A stretch of 64,000 bases of DNA from Marinifilum flexuosum (GCF_003610555.1 NZ_RAPQ01000008.1:124001-188000), one strand, 5' to 3'. Positions 45,706 through 54,334 are shown, numbered from the stretch's first letter. Notes: generated by a model not told the origin, from the sequence alone. Numbers and translations: made by a program.

Positions 45706-46350
45706 TTAGTTTTCAGAGTTTAGTTGGAGTTTCTTTTTTCGGATTAAAATGATATTTCGTGTATAAACTATCATTCCGAATCCTTGTCCGATAAACAATA
45801 CCGGATCTGTTCGATAGACTGCATAGGACAAAATCATACATGATCCGATAATGCTTATGATCCAAAATCCTATAGGGAGACAGGATTCACCTTTTTGTTC
45901 GGAATAAACCCATTGATAAATGAACCGGAAGGTGAAAATAATTTGTCCGGCAATTCCCCAAATCAAGAGCAAAACAGGAATGTCATCATTCTTAAATAAA
46001 AGATTTTGATGCAATTCCCAATTGAATATGATGTTTGCAATTGCAAAAATCGGAGTACCAAGAGCCAGAATTCGCGTTACTAAAGGCAATTTTTTCCAGC
46101 GTTTTTGTAATTGTAGGTTACGGATATAGATTGTATAAGCAATGATTTGACCTAAGATGATCGCAAAATCATTGCGCAATAATCCATACATAAACAACAG
46201 CCAGGAAGCCAATATGCTCAACTGCCAGAATATTGCGGGTGAAAGAGAATCACCAGCTTTCTCAGATTTTACCCATTGAACAATTAGGCGGGCCGAAAAA
46301 AGGGCTTGTGCCAGAAAACCAATGGCATAAATATGGTAGCTTTCCATCAT
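45706..46350 (-). CDS. Lipid A biosynthesis N-domain (LAB_N) membrane protein, two repeats
   Basis: 214 residues, six to seven membrane helices made of two LAB_N repeats: GFLAQALFSARLIVQWVKSE then KAGDSLSPAIFWQLSI, and again QIIFTFRFIYQWVYSEQKGE followed by FWIISIIG. LAB_N occurs at the N-terminus of some LpxB proteins and as stand-alone membrane proteins near GT2 and ArnT genes; it is distantly like SWEET/PQ-loop carriers. Its start overlaps the GT2 stop by four bases (ATGA type), so the two are translationally coupled. It may help move the polyprenyl-phosphate sugar across the inner membrane (inference). Confidence 0.85.
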   Translation of the reverse strand: MMESYHIYAIGFLAQALFSARLIVQWVKSEKAGDSLSPAIFWQLSILASWLLFMYGLLRNDFAIILGQIIAYTIYIRNLQLQKRWKKLPLVTRILALGTPIFAIANIIFNWELHQNLLFKNDDIPVLLLIWGIAGQIIFTFRFIYQWVYSEQKGESCLPIGFWIISIIGSCMILSYAVYRTDPVLFIGQGFGMIVYTRNIILIRKKKLQLNSEN

Positions 46351-47075
46351 CCCTGGTTTGAGATTTCATAATTGATGTATCGTTTTTTCATCCAACGGTA
46401 GGCAAAACAATCTTTAAACGGACCAATCATTCGGTTGAATAAATGGTATTTTGCTTCGCCGGCAATTCGAGGAAAATGACGAACGGGAATTTGTTTCATT
46501 TCCCCGTTTTGCAACATGATTAAGGCAGGAATAAATCGGTGCATGCCAGTAAAGAATGGAATCTTCCTGGCATATTTTGTTTGCATGATTTTTAAAGGAC
46601 AACCCGTATCAATGGCTTTATCCTTGGTCATGAATCGACGAAAGTTGTTGGCTATTGTCGAGCTCAGGTTTTTTACAAAACGGTCTTTTCGATCCTTTCG
46701 ATAGCCAGTAACCAATGCATAATCATTGCGGTATTCCATCAGGAAATCAAAATCAAAAGGAGTTGTCTGTAAATCGGAATCAATATAGCCTACAAATTCG
46801 GTGTCAGCATGATCAATTCCAGCTTTAAGGGCAGCACTCAACCCCATGTTTTGATTTAATTCGATGTATTGATATCGATCGGAGCTTTTGCAAATCTTTT
46901 CAATCATCATTTGACTGTAATCAGATGATCCATCATTTACAAATAAAACCTTTGAGCGATAGGGAGATTGGGAAAAGTAAGCGTTGAATTCCACTTTTAC
47001 TCGTGCAAGGTTATCTTCCTCATTGTATACGGGAACAACAATGGTAAGCTCAAATTTTGGATGCGATAAATTCAT
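46347..47075 (-). CDS. GT2 polyprenyl-phosphate glycosyltransferase (ArnC/RgtE/DPM1-like)
   Basis: 242-residue cytoplasmic GT-A enzyme. TIVVPVYNEEDNLARV opens the nucleotide-binding domain, FVNDGSSDYS follows, and ELNQNMGLSAALKAGI, FVGYIDSDLQTTP (DxD motif) and the C-terminal RHFPRIAGEAKYHLFNRM (related to the R-x2-G-x-SKY loop of DPM-type enzymes) complete the family pattern. No C-terminal membrane helices, unlike ArnC, so it resembles DPM1. The frame is open to 47132, but the ATG opening MNLSHPKFELT is preferred because an operator and probable -7 box lie in the upstream part. It is the first gene of the envelope-modification operon. Confidence 0.9.
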   Translation of the reverse strand: MNLSHPKFELTIVVPVYNEEDNLARVKVEFNAYFSQSPYRSKVLFVNDGSSDYSQMMIEKICKSSDRYQYIELNQNMGLSAALKAGIDHADTEFVGYIDSDLQTTPFDFDFLMEYRNDYALVTGYRKDRKDRFVKNLSSTIANNFRRFMTKDKAIDTGCPLKIMQTKYARKIPFFTGMHRFIPALIMLQNGEMKQIPVRHFPRIAGEAKYHLFNRMIGPFKDCFAYRWMKKRYINYEISNQG

Positions 47076-47101
47076 GATATGATCTGTTAGTTCTTCCATT
47101 C

Positions 47102-47153
47102 CAAATAAAAACATGGAACAAAAGTCCGTCACTGATCTAACAAAAATCTAACA
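47102..47153 (-). promoter_or_regulatory. Promoter with direct-repeat operator candidate, site 2
   Basis: The operator TGTTAGATTTTTGTTAGA occupies 47136-47153 (minus strand) and overlaps the stop codon of the upstream sensor kinase gene. Twenty-six bases downstream is TTTATTTG (plus-strand 47102-47109), 7 of 8 to the -7 consensus, with no -33 TTTG at the right distance. An operator in place of the -33 element suggests activation by the OmpR-type regulator. Confidence 0.6.
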
Positions 47154-48404
47154 AGCTGGGAATTGAAAAGTAAAAGTATGTTTAAAATTCTTAAATGAGT
47201 AATTGATCTGCATGTTGTAATGATCGGTAATCTTCTTTACAATGGCCAAACCAATGCCTGTTGATTCTTTACCATCACTTTCTTTATAGAATCGTTTAAA
47301 TATTTGGTCTGGATTTTTAATCTTCTCCTCTCCATAATTACTGAAAACAAGCTGATTTTTTTTAAGCTCAATTTCAAGGTCTTTATGGTTAGGAGAGTGT
47401 TTAATGGCATTCACCAGTACATTTTGTATCCATAACAATACCAGCCTTTTGTCCATGTATACAACACAATCATTTTCAGATGTAAACTTGACATTCAGGT
47501 TGCGATCTTCAATAATTTCCCTGTAGAAATTTATTTTATCAGAAATTATTGATTTGAGGCAAATCTTTTTTTCTTCGTTGAACTGACCATGATCAATTTT
47601 TGCAAGAAGTAGCAATGCTTTCGTTATGCCGGACAAACGATCTGTAGAAACAAAAATTTCGCGAATAGACTGGATGGTATCGGAAGACAAATCATCTTTT
47701 GAAAAAAGAGATTCACATTTGGTTCTGATTACAGCTAAAGGTGTTTGAAGCTCGTGAGCTGCATTGGCAGAAAATTCTTTGGATGCTTGATAATCTTTTC
47801 CTAATCGATCCGACATTTTGATCAAAACCCGGTTTAAATCATCAAATTCATCAACATTTGTAGTTTGGAGTTGAAGTCTTTCTTTAGAAGTAAATGAATA
47901 TGATTTTAATGTATCCAAATTGTCTTTAAAATCCTTCCAAAGGCTTTCGCTCATGTATTTGTTATAATACATCATTACTAAAAATATTGAACCAAGAAAT
48001 ATACTGATGATGGGAGTTATGTCGATAAATAACTCCCAAAAACTCTCTGCAAAGTGCCTGTGAACAATTAGATAATTAGTCCCATTTATTTTTTGTGAAA
48101 ATTGATATTCCCTAAATTCATCCATGGTTTGATCTTCAGGATCAAACATGATTGTGTCTTTAAATAATCCGGGAACAGAGTCTTGAATATCGATAATTTT
48201 AACGGAGTAAGTGGGTTGTATTTCAGGAAAATGTCCATGAACTTTAATAATTTTAGCAACTTCCATTGCACCATACCGGAGTTCTTGTTCTGTATCTAAT
48301 TTTTGAATCTGAGAAATCATAGAAATGATAATTAAATCAGCAATGAAAAATACAATTAAACCATATTTGAAATAGTTTTTGTTGATTTTGGTAAGAAGTT
48401 TCAT
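47148..48404 (-). CDS. Sensor histidine kinase, first of two paralogues
   Basis: 418-residue inner-membrane kinase: helix 1 near residues 14-33, a periplasmic domain of about 95 residues, helix 2 near 128-147, then HisKA with His217 in SANAAHELQTPLAVIRTKC and the ATPase domain (NAIKHSPNH, IKNPDQIFKRFYKES, STGIGLAIVKKITDHY). Length, helix positions and the phosphoacceptor position match the neighbouring kinase exactly, so the pair arose by tandem duplication. It is third in the regulator-kinase-kinase set and is followed directly by the operator of the GT2 operon. Confidence 0.92.
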   Translation of the reverse strand: MKLLTKINKNYFKYGLIVFFIADLIIISMISQIQKLDTEQELRYGAMEVAKIIKVHGHFPEIQPTYSVKIIDIQDSVPGLFKDTIMFDPEDQTMDEFREYQFSQKINGTNYLIVHRHFAESFWELFIDITPIISIFLGSIFLVMMYYNKYMSESLWKDFKDNLDTLKSYSFTSKERLQLQTTNVDEFDDLNRVLIKMSDRLGKDYQASKEFSANAAHELQTPLAVIRTKCESLFSKDDLSSDTIQSIREIFVSTDRLSGITKALLLLAKIDHGQFNEEKKICLKSIISDKINFYREIIEDRNLNVKFTSENDCVVYMDKRLVLLWIQNVLVNAIKHSPNHKDLEIELKKNQLVFSNYGEEKIKNPDQIFKRFYKESDGKESTGIGLAIVKKITDHYNMQINYSFKNFKHTFTFQFPAC

Positions 48405-48482
48405 ATATGAAGCTTTTTCAATTCGTAATTGCAGTAATTAATCAATGTATGAGTACAAAGTAGAATCTATTTGTTTGAAATT

Positions 48483-49736
48483 TTATTTTGGAAATCTATA
48501 TTCGAAAACGTGTTTAGAATTCTTAAAATGATATTCAAACTCTATCTTATAATGATCTATTATTTTTTTTACGATTGCCAGTCCTATGCCTGAAGAACCA
48601 ACCTGCTCTGATTCTTTGTAAAAACGATTAAAGATTTGTTCAGGATTTGTTATTGCTTTTTCTCCAAAATTTGAAATGGATAATTGCTTGTCATTTACTT
48701 GAATATTAACTTGATCTCCTTTGGGTGAGTACTTGATAGCATTAATGATGATATTTTGAATCCATAGGTTGGCAAGTCTTTTATCAATATTAATGATACA
48801 ATCGCCAGTAGAATGAAAGTTTATTTTTAGATTTTTATCCTCCAGGATTTCCTTAAGTGAATCTATTTTTGAATTAATAAATTGATTCAAATTAATCTGT
48901 TCATTTTTGTTGAATTGTCCGTGATCAATTTTAGCCAATAAAAGAAGAGCTTTGGTTATTCCAGATAACCTGTCTGTCGAGACATAAATTTCATGTATGG
49001 AATTGATCACCTTTTCATTTAAATCCTGATAAGAAAACAAATCCTCACACTTATTTCTAATTATAGAGAGAGGGGTTTGTAATTCATGTGCTGCATTGGC
49101 CGAAAACTCTTTGGATGCTAAGTAATCTTTTTCCAATCGATCAGACATTTTCTTGAGCACTTGATTTAAATCATCGAACTCATCAATACCAGTATTGTCT
49201 AACTTCAATTGATTATTGGAACTGAAGGAATGTTCTTTTAATAAATCAACATTTTTATTAAAAGTTCCCCAAAGGATGGTATTCATTTTTTGTGTAAAAA
49301 GAAGAACGAGCACAAAAATTAAACCCAGAACCGTAGAAATTAATGCCGTGTAAAGAGAAAAAATATCATCAAATTCCATTAGCATTTGGCGGGTGATAAT
49401 TTGGTAATGCTTTCCGTTAATTGATTTGAAAGTGCTTAATTCCCTGTATGGAACAAGATCATCATGTTTTGAATCATATATTACTGTATCTTTTGTTGTT
49501 TCTTTGCTAATTTCAGAGTAGGAAATTTCTTCAACAATGTCAGTCGGGTAAACACTTAGAAAATTACCTTTCTGTTCAACGGTTTCGGCAATTAACTCAG
49601 CTTCTAGCAATAGTTGCTGATCTATCTCTTCCTTTAGAATGAAATTACTCATCAGAATAATTACCACATCTGCAATTAAAAATACAAGGATACCATACCT
49701 AAAATAGGTGCGGTTAATTTTGCTTAGAAGCTTCAT
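48483..49736 (-). CDS. Sensor histidine kinase, second paralogue
   Basis: 417-residue kinase with the same plan as the adjacent paralogue: opening MKLLSKINRTYFRYGILVFL against MKLLTKINKNYFKYGLIVFF, periplasmic sensor, helix 2 near 128-147, His217 in the identical SANAAHELQTPL context, ATPase motifs NAIKYSPKG, ITNPEQIFNRFYKES and SSGIGLAIVKKIIDHY. Divergence is greatest in the periplasmic segment (residues 45-125), so the two may sense different signals while feeding one regulator. It begins three bases after the regulator stop, so this one is the more tightly coupled partner. Confidence 0.92.
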   Translation of the reverse strand: MKLLSKINRTYFRYGILVFLIADVVIILMSNFILKEEIDQQLLLEAELIAETVEQKGNFLSVYPTDIVEEISYSEISKETTKDTVIYDSKHDDLVPYRELSTFKSINGKHYQIITRQMLMEFDDIFSLYTALISTVLGLIFVLVLLFTQKMNTILWGTFNKNVDLLKEHSFSSNNQLKLDNTGIDEFDDLNQVLKKMSDRLEKDYLASKEFSANAAHELQTPLSIIRNKCEDLFSYQDLNEKVINSIHEIYVSTDRLSGITKALLLLAKIDHGQFNKNEQINLNQFINSKIDSLKEILEDKNLKINFHSTGDCIINIDKRLANLWIQNIIINAIKYSPKGDQVNIQVNDKQLSISNFGEKAITNPEQIFNRFYKESEQVGSSGIGLAIVKKIIDHYKIEFEYHFKNSKHVFEYRFPK

Positions 49737-49738
49737 GT

Positions 49739-50422
49739 TTAATGAATTTCAAGTTTATAGCCAAAGCCATGAACGGTTTTGATATAGTTCTCGCCAGTAT
49801 GCTGTTTAAGTTTTTTCCTGAGACGGTTGATATGAGTATATATGAAATCAGAGTTGTCCATGAAAACAGAATTTTCTCCCCATACATGCTCAAACAAACT
49901 TTCCTTAGTCAAAACTCTGGTTTTGTTCTCAATAAAGTATAGCAAAAGATTATACTCTTTTTTACTAAAGCTCACCACCTGCCCAGATATTTTTACTTCG
50001 TTATTAAGGGGATTGATTTCAATATCTTCAAACTGAATAGAACAAGAGTTTGCATGAAAATTTCTCCTTAGAAGTGCATTGATACGAGCATATAATTCCG
50101 ATAAATGAAATGGTTTTACCAAATAATCATCAGCCCCAAGGTTTAATCCATCCACACGATCTTCCAGTTTATCACGTGCCGAAATGATGATAACACCAGT
50201 TTCATTCCAAATGGACTTGATAAATGGAATACAATCCAAGCCATCGCCATCAGGCAAACCCAAATCGAGTAAAACGATAGGGTAAAACTTCTTATCGAAA
50301 AGTTGTTTTCCTTCTTTTATGCTTGTGGCACAAATACATTTAAAACCTGATGAGTTTAAAAAGTCAGCAACGGTCTTTTGCAGGCTTAAATCATCTTCAA
50401 TCAGTAAAATATCTTTATTCAT
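49739..50422 (-). CDS. OmpR/PhoB-family response regulator
   Basis: 227 residues. Receiver domain with acidic D10/D11 in LLIEDDLSLQ, phosphoacceptor Asp53 in LLDLGLPDGDGL, Thr/Ser in VIIISARDK and Lys in DDYLVKPFHLSEL. The C-terminal winged helix has VSFSKKEYNLLLYFIENKTR and IYTHINRLRKKL, closing with IKTVHGFGYKLEIH. It heads the operon regulator-kinase-kinase. Winged-helix regulators of this class bind tandem half-sites 11 bases apart, the pattern of the two TGTTAGA operators found in this region; these are its likely targets (inference). Confidence 0.94.
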   Translation of the reverse strand: MNKDILLIEDDLSLQKTVADFLNSSGFKCICATSIKEGKQLFDKKFYPIVLLDLGLPDGDGLDCIPFIKSIWNETGVIIISARDKLEDRVDGLNLGADDYLVKPFHLSELYARINALLRRNFHANSCSIQFEDIEINPLNNEVKISGQVVSFSKKEYNLLLYFIENKTRVLTKESLFEHVWGENSVFMDNSDFIYTHINRLRKKLKQHTGENYIKTVHGFGYKLEIH

Positions 50423-50488
50423 GGGGGCTGAAATTAAGAAATGGGGTCGTTATACTGCAAATAAACGTGAATTTGCTCGAAATCTTGC

Positions 50489-51571
50489 CTATTTCATAAA
50501 CAGATTGGCAATTTCATGACTGAAGCTAAGGAACCTTACATTTGAAAGATTGGTTAAAACCACTACACAAACTTCTTCTTTAGGATAAATGATCATGTGT
50601 GTAGTTGCTCCAATCGATCCCCCTGAATGACCATAGTAATAATGCCCTTTATGATCTGTTCCGCTCGCCCAGCCAATTCCATACTCGGTTAGGTTTCCTT
50701 TTGTTGTTTTCTGGGAACGGGTCAACTCATCAATCTGCTTTTGACTTAGGTATCCTGTTTTGCAATGCGCTTTGGCAAATCGCATGATATCTTCCGATGT
50801 AGACAAAAAGCCTCCACCTGCCCATTTAATGCTATTGTCAACAAAAGGTCCATTTACGATTCGATTATCCCTGGTTCTTTGATAAAATCCTGTACGATTG
50901 ACAATGATACTATCAGTATGATCGGCTATCGTATTGTTCATTTCCAATGGATTAAAAACATGCTTTTGCATGTAGGTAAGAAACTCTTCTCCCGAAGCTT
51001 TCTCAACAATTCGACTTAACAAGTTCCAGCCATAACTTGAATAGTGGAACTCTTTACCAGGATAAGAGATCAAAGAATCATTCTTGAAGATTTCAAGTGC
51101 ATCATCAATATTGTTATAGTGTTTGGCACTTAAAAACTCATTTCCCTTGTAATGACGAATACCTGCCAAATGACCAGCTACCATTCTGCTGGTAATTTTA
51201 GCTTGTTTCTTTGGAAAGTCAGGCAAATAGTATTGAATGGATGAATCCAATTGTAGTTTGTTTTGATCCCACAATTGAATGAGAGCATCGGCACTAACAG
51301 GCTTTGAAATACTACCAATGCGAAACTTTGTTATAGCAGGATCAACTTTAGCCTGAGATTCCAGGTTTCCATACCCAAATCCTTTGGAAAGAACATTTTT
51401 ACCTTTAACCGAAACGGTAATGGCTAAGCCAGGAATTTGATTCTTCGCGATAAAGTCATTGGTCAATTCAATGGCTTGCTCAATAGACTTATCATACTTT
51501 GATTTTTGACTCTGACATGATAATGATAAAAGAACAAAAAGACATGCCAGTAAAGATTTTGTGAAATTCAT
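50489..51571 (-). CDS. Beta-lactamase-fold serine hydrolase lipoprotein (class C type)
   Basis: 360-residue penicillin-binding/beta-lactamase-related serine hydrolase. The lipobox signal LACLFVLLSLSC gives a lipoprotein. The nucleophile motif is S87-I-S-K90 in RIGSISKPVSADAL, the second motif is the Tyr-Ser of HYSSYGWNLLS, and the third is HSGGSIGATTHM, with HSG in place of KTG, typical of the DD-peptidase/esterase-like subgroup rather than true beta-lactamases. The frame is open 87 bases further upstream, but the ATG before the signal peptide is preferred. It lies 66 bases after the regulator start, divergent from BrkB, and is probably independent of the two-component locus. Confidence 0.88.
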   Translation of the reverse strand: MNFTKSLLACLFVLLSLSCQSQKSKYDKSIEQAIELTNDFIAKNQIPGLAITVSVKGKNVLSKGFGYGNLESQAKVDPAITKFRIGSISKPVSADALIQLWDQNKLQLDSSIQYYLPDFPKKQAKITSRMVAGHLAGIRHYKGNEFLSAKHYNNIDDALEIFKNDSLISYPGKEFHYSSYGWNLLSRIVEKASGEEFLTYMQKHVFNPLEMNNTIADHTDSIIVNRTGFYQRTRDNRIVNGPFVDNSIKWAGGGFLSTSEDIMRFAKAHCKTGYLSQKQIDELTRSQKTTKGNLTEYGIGWASGTDHKGHYYYGHSGGSIGATTHMIIYPKEEVCVVVLTNLSNVRFLSFSHEIANLFMK

Positions 51572-51715
51572 AAGTGTTGTTTTGATGGATGATGATTTAA
51601 AATTATAAAATAATTCAAATATGATTGTATTGATTAAGCCATGTTTAGCATTTGTCAAATCATATGCTTTTGATTAATTTGCGAACTATAAAATCTATTA
51701 TAAAAAGCTTTGTTG

Positions 51716-53053
51716 ATGAGTAAAATTCGCGAATATTTTGACCTGACAATGAACTTCCTGAGTAGAGGAGTATGGAACATGCGTTTGAAAGATTTATCGG
51801 GACACCGTTATTTCCTGATCAGGCAATTGCGAATTTACCTGTTGGCAGTGAAAGGATTTTATGAAGACAAATGCCAGTTGAGAGCTTCTGCGCTTACATT
51901 TTACTCATTGCTTTCGGTAGTTCCGGTTTTGGCAATGGGATTTGGTATTGCAAAAGGATTTAATCTGGAAGCGAAGCTTGAGGCAGAGCTAAAAGCCAAT
52001 TTAGCTGGTCAGCAAGAAGTATTGACTTGGTTGATAGAATTTGCCAATAAAATGCTGGAAAATACCAAGGGATCATTAATTGCAGGATTGGGATTTGTGA
52101 TCTTGTTTTGGTCGGTGGTAAAGGTTTTAAGCAATATCGAGGAATCGTTTAATGATGTTTGGCGCATTAAAAAGCCAAGAACCTGGGGACGAAAGTTTAG
52201 CGATTATACTGCTTTGATGATATTTGCCCCGATTCTTTTGATCGGATCCAGTGGAGTAACCGTGGTACTAAAAACCATGATTGAACAAATCACTCAAGGA
52301 AGCGGCCTAATGGAAACTGTAGGTCCATTTCTTACCTTCCTGATCAATTTGGCACCTTTCTTCCTGGTGTGGGTATTGTTTACGCTGCTTTATACATTCA
52401 TGCCAAACACGCATGTGAAGTTTAAATCGGGATTGATTGCCGGTATTATAGCAGGAACCATCTATCAGTTGTTCCAGGTGTTGTACATCGAGTTTCAGGG
52501 AATGGTAACAACCTATAATGCAGTCTACGGTAGTTTTGCTGCCTTGCCTTTGTTCCTAATGTGGTTGCAACTAAGTTGGTTGGTGGTGTTGTTCGGAGCG
52601 GAAATTTCCTTTGCAGAGCAAAATGTGGAGAACTACGAGTATGAAGCTGAAACCACAGAGATATCTTACGATTACAAAAGACTATTGAGTTTGTATGTTT
52701 TGAATCTCATTGTTCAAAACTTTAAACAAGATAACAAGCCATTGTGTTCTCAGGAAATATCACATCAGCTGGAAATGCCAATAAGATTGGTACGGGAGAT
52801 TCTTTTTAATTTGCTAAGTGCAGGACTTATTTCGGAGTTAACCACTGACAAGGACAAACAAATGGCTTATCAACCAGCCTTTGATATTAATGAGATGACG
52901 GTTAGTAAGGTGATTGATTTATTGGAAAAGTCTGGATCTGATAATATCCCGGTTTTGGAAACAGAAGTCTATGCCGACCTTAAACTCATTGTGGCAGAGT
53001 ACAGGAAATCATTCTCGGTAGAGGGAAGGGAAATTCTACTGAAAGACATTTAG
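51716..53053 (+). CDS. YihY/BrkB-family membrane protein with C-terminal winged-helix-like domain
   Basis: 445 residues. Six membrane helices between about 55 and 300 carry the family motifs RASALTFYSLLSVVPVLAMG, NDVWRIKKPRTWGRKF and VYGSFAALPLFLMWLQLSWL. The last about 130 residues (LCSQEISHQLEMPIRLVREI, LFNLLSAGLISELT) look like a winged helix, an extension common in Bacteroidetes members. The family function is unsettled; the name ribonuclease BN attached to it was an error. A TTG and codon before the chosen ATG are in frame. A composite repeat begins on the first base after the stop. Confidence 0.9.
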   Translation: MSKIREYFDLTMNFLSRGVWNMRLKDLSGHRYFLIRQLRIYLLAVKGFYEDKCQLRASALTFYSLLSVVPVLAMGFGIAKGFNLEAKLEAELKANLAGQQEVLTWLIEFANKMLENTKGSLIAGLGFVILFWSVVKVLSNIEESFNDVWRIKKPRTWGRKFSDYTALMIFAPILLIGSSGVTVVLKTMIEQITQGSGLMETVGPFLTFLINLAPFFLVWVLFTLLYTFMPNTHVKFKSGLIAGIIAGTIYQLFQVLYIEFQGMVTTYNAVYGSFAALPLFLMWLQLSWLVVLFGAEISFAEQNVENYEYEAETTEISYDYKRLLSLYVLNLIVQNFKQDNKPLCSQEISHQLEMPIRLVREILFNLLSAGLISELTTDKDKQMAYQPAFDINEMTVSKVIDLLEKSGSDNIPVLETEVYADLKLIVAEYRKSFSVEGREILLKDI

Positions 53054-53192
53054 ACAGTGAACAGTGAACAGTGAACAATGATCAATGAACAGTTATCAAT
53101 TAACAATTAGGAGGTATGAGTTTCCAATTTATAATGAAGTAGATTTGTTGTTCTCTCCCTTTCAGGGGAGATCCCGACAGGGAGAGGGGTGT
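53054..53192 (+). repeat. Composite repeat: eight heptamers plus REP-like double hairpin
   Basis: Immediately after the BrkB stop come eight 7-base units: ACAGTGA three times, then ACAATGA, TCAATGA, ACAGTTA, TCAATTA and ACAATTA (53054-53109). Next is GGTATGAGTTTCCAAT, and from 53153 TCTCCCTTTCAGGGGAGAT, the small hairpin around CCCGAC and the tail GGGAGAGGGGTGTT. The same order recurs after the regulator gene at 56426. Confidence 0.88.
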
Positions 53193-53240
53193 TGTGGAAA
53201 ACAATTAACAATATTTGATATTTAAAATTCTAGCAAAAAT

Positions 53241-53474
53241 ATGATCTTCATCTTCGGAGCCAACGATAAAGTAGTTGAAAAACAACAGCAGTACGCACAA
53301 GAGCATTGCTACAATTGTAATAATACGTCTAATTGGATATTGGAAAAGAATGCCACTTATGCCAGTTTGTTCTTTATTTCGGTTTTTCCAATTAAAACCA
53401 GGTACATCTACTATTGTCCGATTTGCAGGAATGGAAGGCAGTTGGAGAAAGAGGAATATGAAAGAATGAGATAA
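53241..53474 (+). CDS. Small zinc-ribbon protein
   Basis: 77-residue cytoplasmic protein with two Cys pairs, CYNCNN near residue 23 and CPICRNG near 59, separated by a hydrophobic strand SLFFISVFPIKTRYIYY. This is the zinc-ribbon pattern of short proteins seen in many bacteria, often of unknown role. A start 17 codons in is not available, so the first ATG is used. It lies after the composite repeat and is convergent with the next gene. Confidence 0.68.
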   Translation: MIFIFGANDKVVEKQQQYAQEHCYNCNNTSNWILEKNATYASLFFISVFPIKTRYIYYCPICRNGRQLEKEEYERMR

Positions 53475-53487
53475 CAAATAAGCTTAA

Positions 53488-53512
53488 AGGTCGATTTTCA
53501 AAAAATCGACCT
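53488..53512. terminator. Hairpin between convergent genes
   Basis: 11-bp perfect stem AGGTCGATTTT / AAAATCGACCT with a three-base loop. It lacks a strong U tract on either strand, but its position between two converging stops fits a bidirectional terminator. Confidence 0.65.
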
Positions 53513-53523
53513 GCATGTAATTC

Positions 53524-54237
53524 CTATTTGAATATTCTGTATTCACCTTGCTTTAAGGGAGGCAGACCTATTTCTTTTCTGGCTTTATTGGTTTCTTTAA
53601 TGTTTTCAATCATCGGAGGAAGAAGCATTTTGCTTTTAGGATCGAATTGCTGATTTGTACCATAAAGCTGAGGTTCTCTCAAGATTTTCGCTTGCATGTT
53701 GTCATAAAAGTTTGCGAAATCTTTAGCAGGCATACGACCTACCTTTATTTCATGTAAAAACAGCTTTGAATAAGTTTTTTGATACAATCTTACATCCCAA
53801 TCTTTCGGAGGGTGAAGCAATAGTAGTACTTGTATATAGTGTTTTTCCTTTAATATTGATTTGGGTAAATAGCCATATGTATTAAGCATTCCACGCAGTA
53901 AAAGATGATTTTCGAAATCCAATTGATGTTGCAATTGCCATAACGAATCACTTACTTGCTTATCAAGTGATAAGTTTAGAGATGACCTGTAGGATAATCC
54001 TTCTTGCATTCCATGCTTGTCAAAAACGGAATCGATTTTAGCAATGATTTGATCATCCAATGTCTTATTCGCTATGTAGTTTCTGTACTTCTGATCGTTG
54101 CATGCTATTTTTTCAGAAAGCTCCTGAAGGTAGGCAATTTCATCATTGCTTAAATCTGTTTCTTTAATTAATGTTTGGCCTATAACCGAAAAACTTTGGA
54201 TTACAAGTAGAATGACAATTAGATAAATTCGTTCCAT
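53524..54237 (-). CDS. Secreted hypothetical protein, DUF6624-like C-terminus
   Basis: 237 residues with a Sec signal (YLIVILLVIQSFSVIGQ). The C-terminal part (QLYGTNQQFDPKSKML then ETNKARKEIGLPPLKQ) resembles the DUF6624 pattern seen in other Bacteroidetes secreted proteins; the assignment is tentative and no catalytic motif is evident. It is divergent from the kinase-regulator pair, so the operator region between them may control both. Confidence 0.55.
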   Translation of the reverse strand: MERIYLIVILLVIQSFSVIGQTLIKETDLSNDEIAYLQELSEKIACNDQKYRNYIANKTLDDQIIAKIDSVFDKHGMQEGLSYRSSLNLSLDKQVSDSLWQLQHQLDFENHLLLRGMLNTYGYLPKSILKEKHYIQVLLLLHPPKDWDVRLYQKTYSKLFLHEIKVGRMPAKDFANFYDNMQAKILREPQLYGTNQQFDPKSKMLLPPMIENIKETNKARKEIGLPPLKQGEYRIFK

Positions 54238-54283
54238 AATGAGTTGATTTTGTTGTTATATCTCAAAGGAACAAAGAGTGTAT

Positions 54284-54316
54284 AAACACTTTTGATATCG
54301 ATATATTAAAGTGTTT
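54284..54316. promoter_or_regulatory. Perfect 9-bp inverted repeat in divergent promoter region
   Basis: AAACACTTT (54284-54292) and AAAGTGTTT (54308-54316) around 15 AT-rich bases. It is nearer the minus-strand secreted-protein gene and may be its operator or a leader hairpin. Confidence 0.45.
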
Positions 54317-54334
54317 AAACAAAAACTTAAATAA

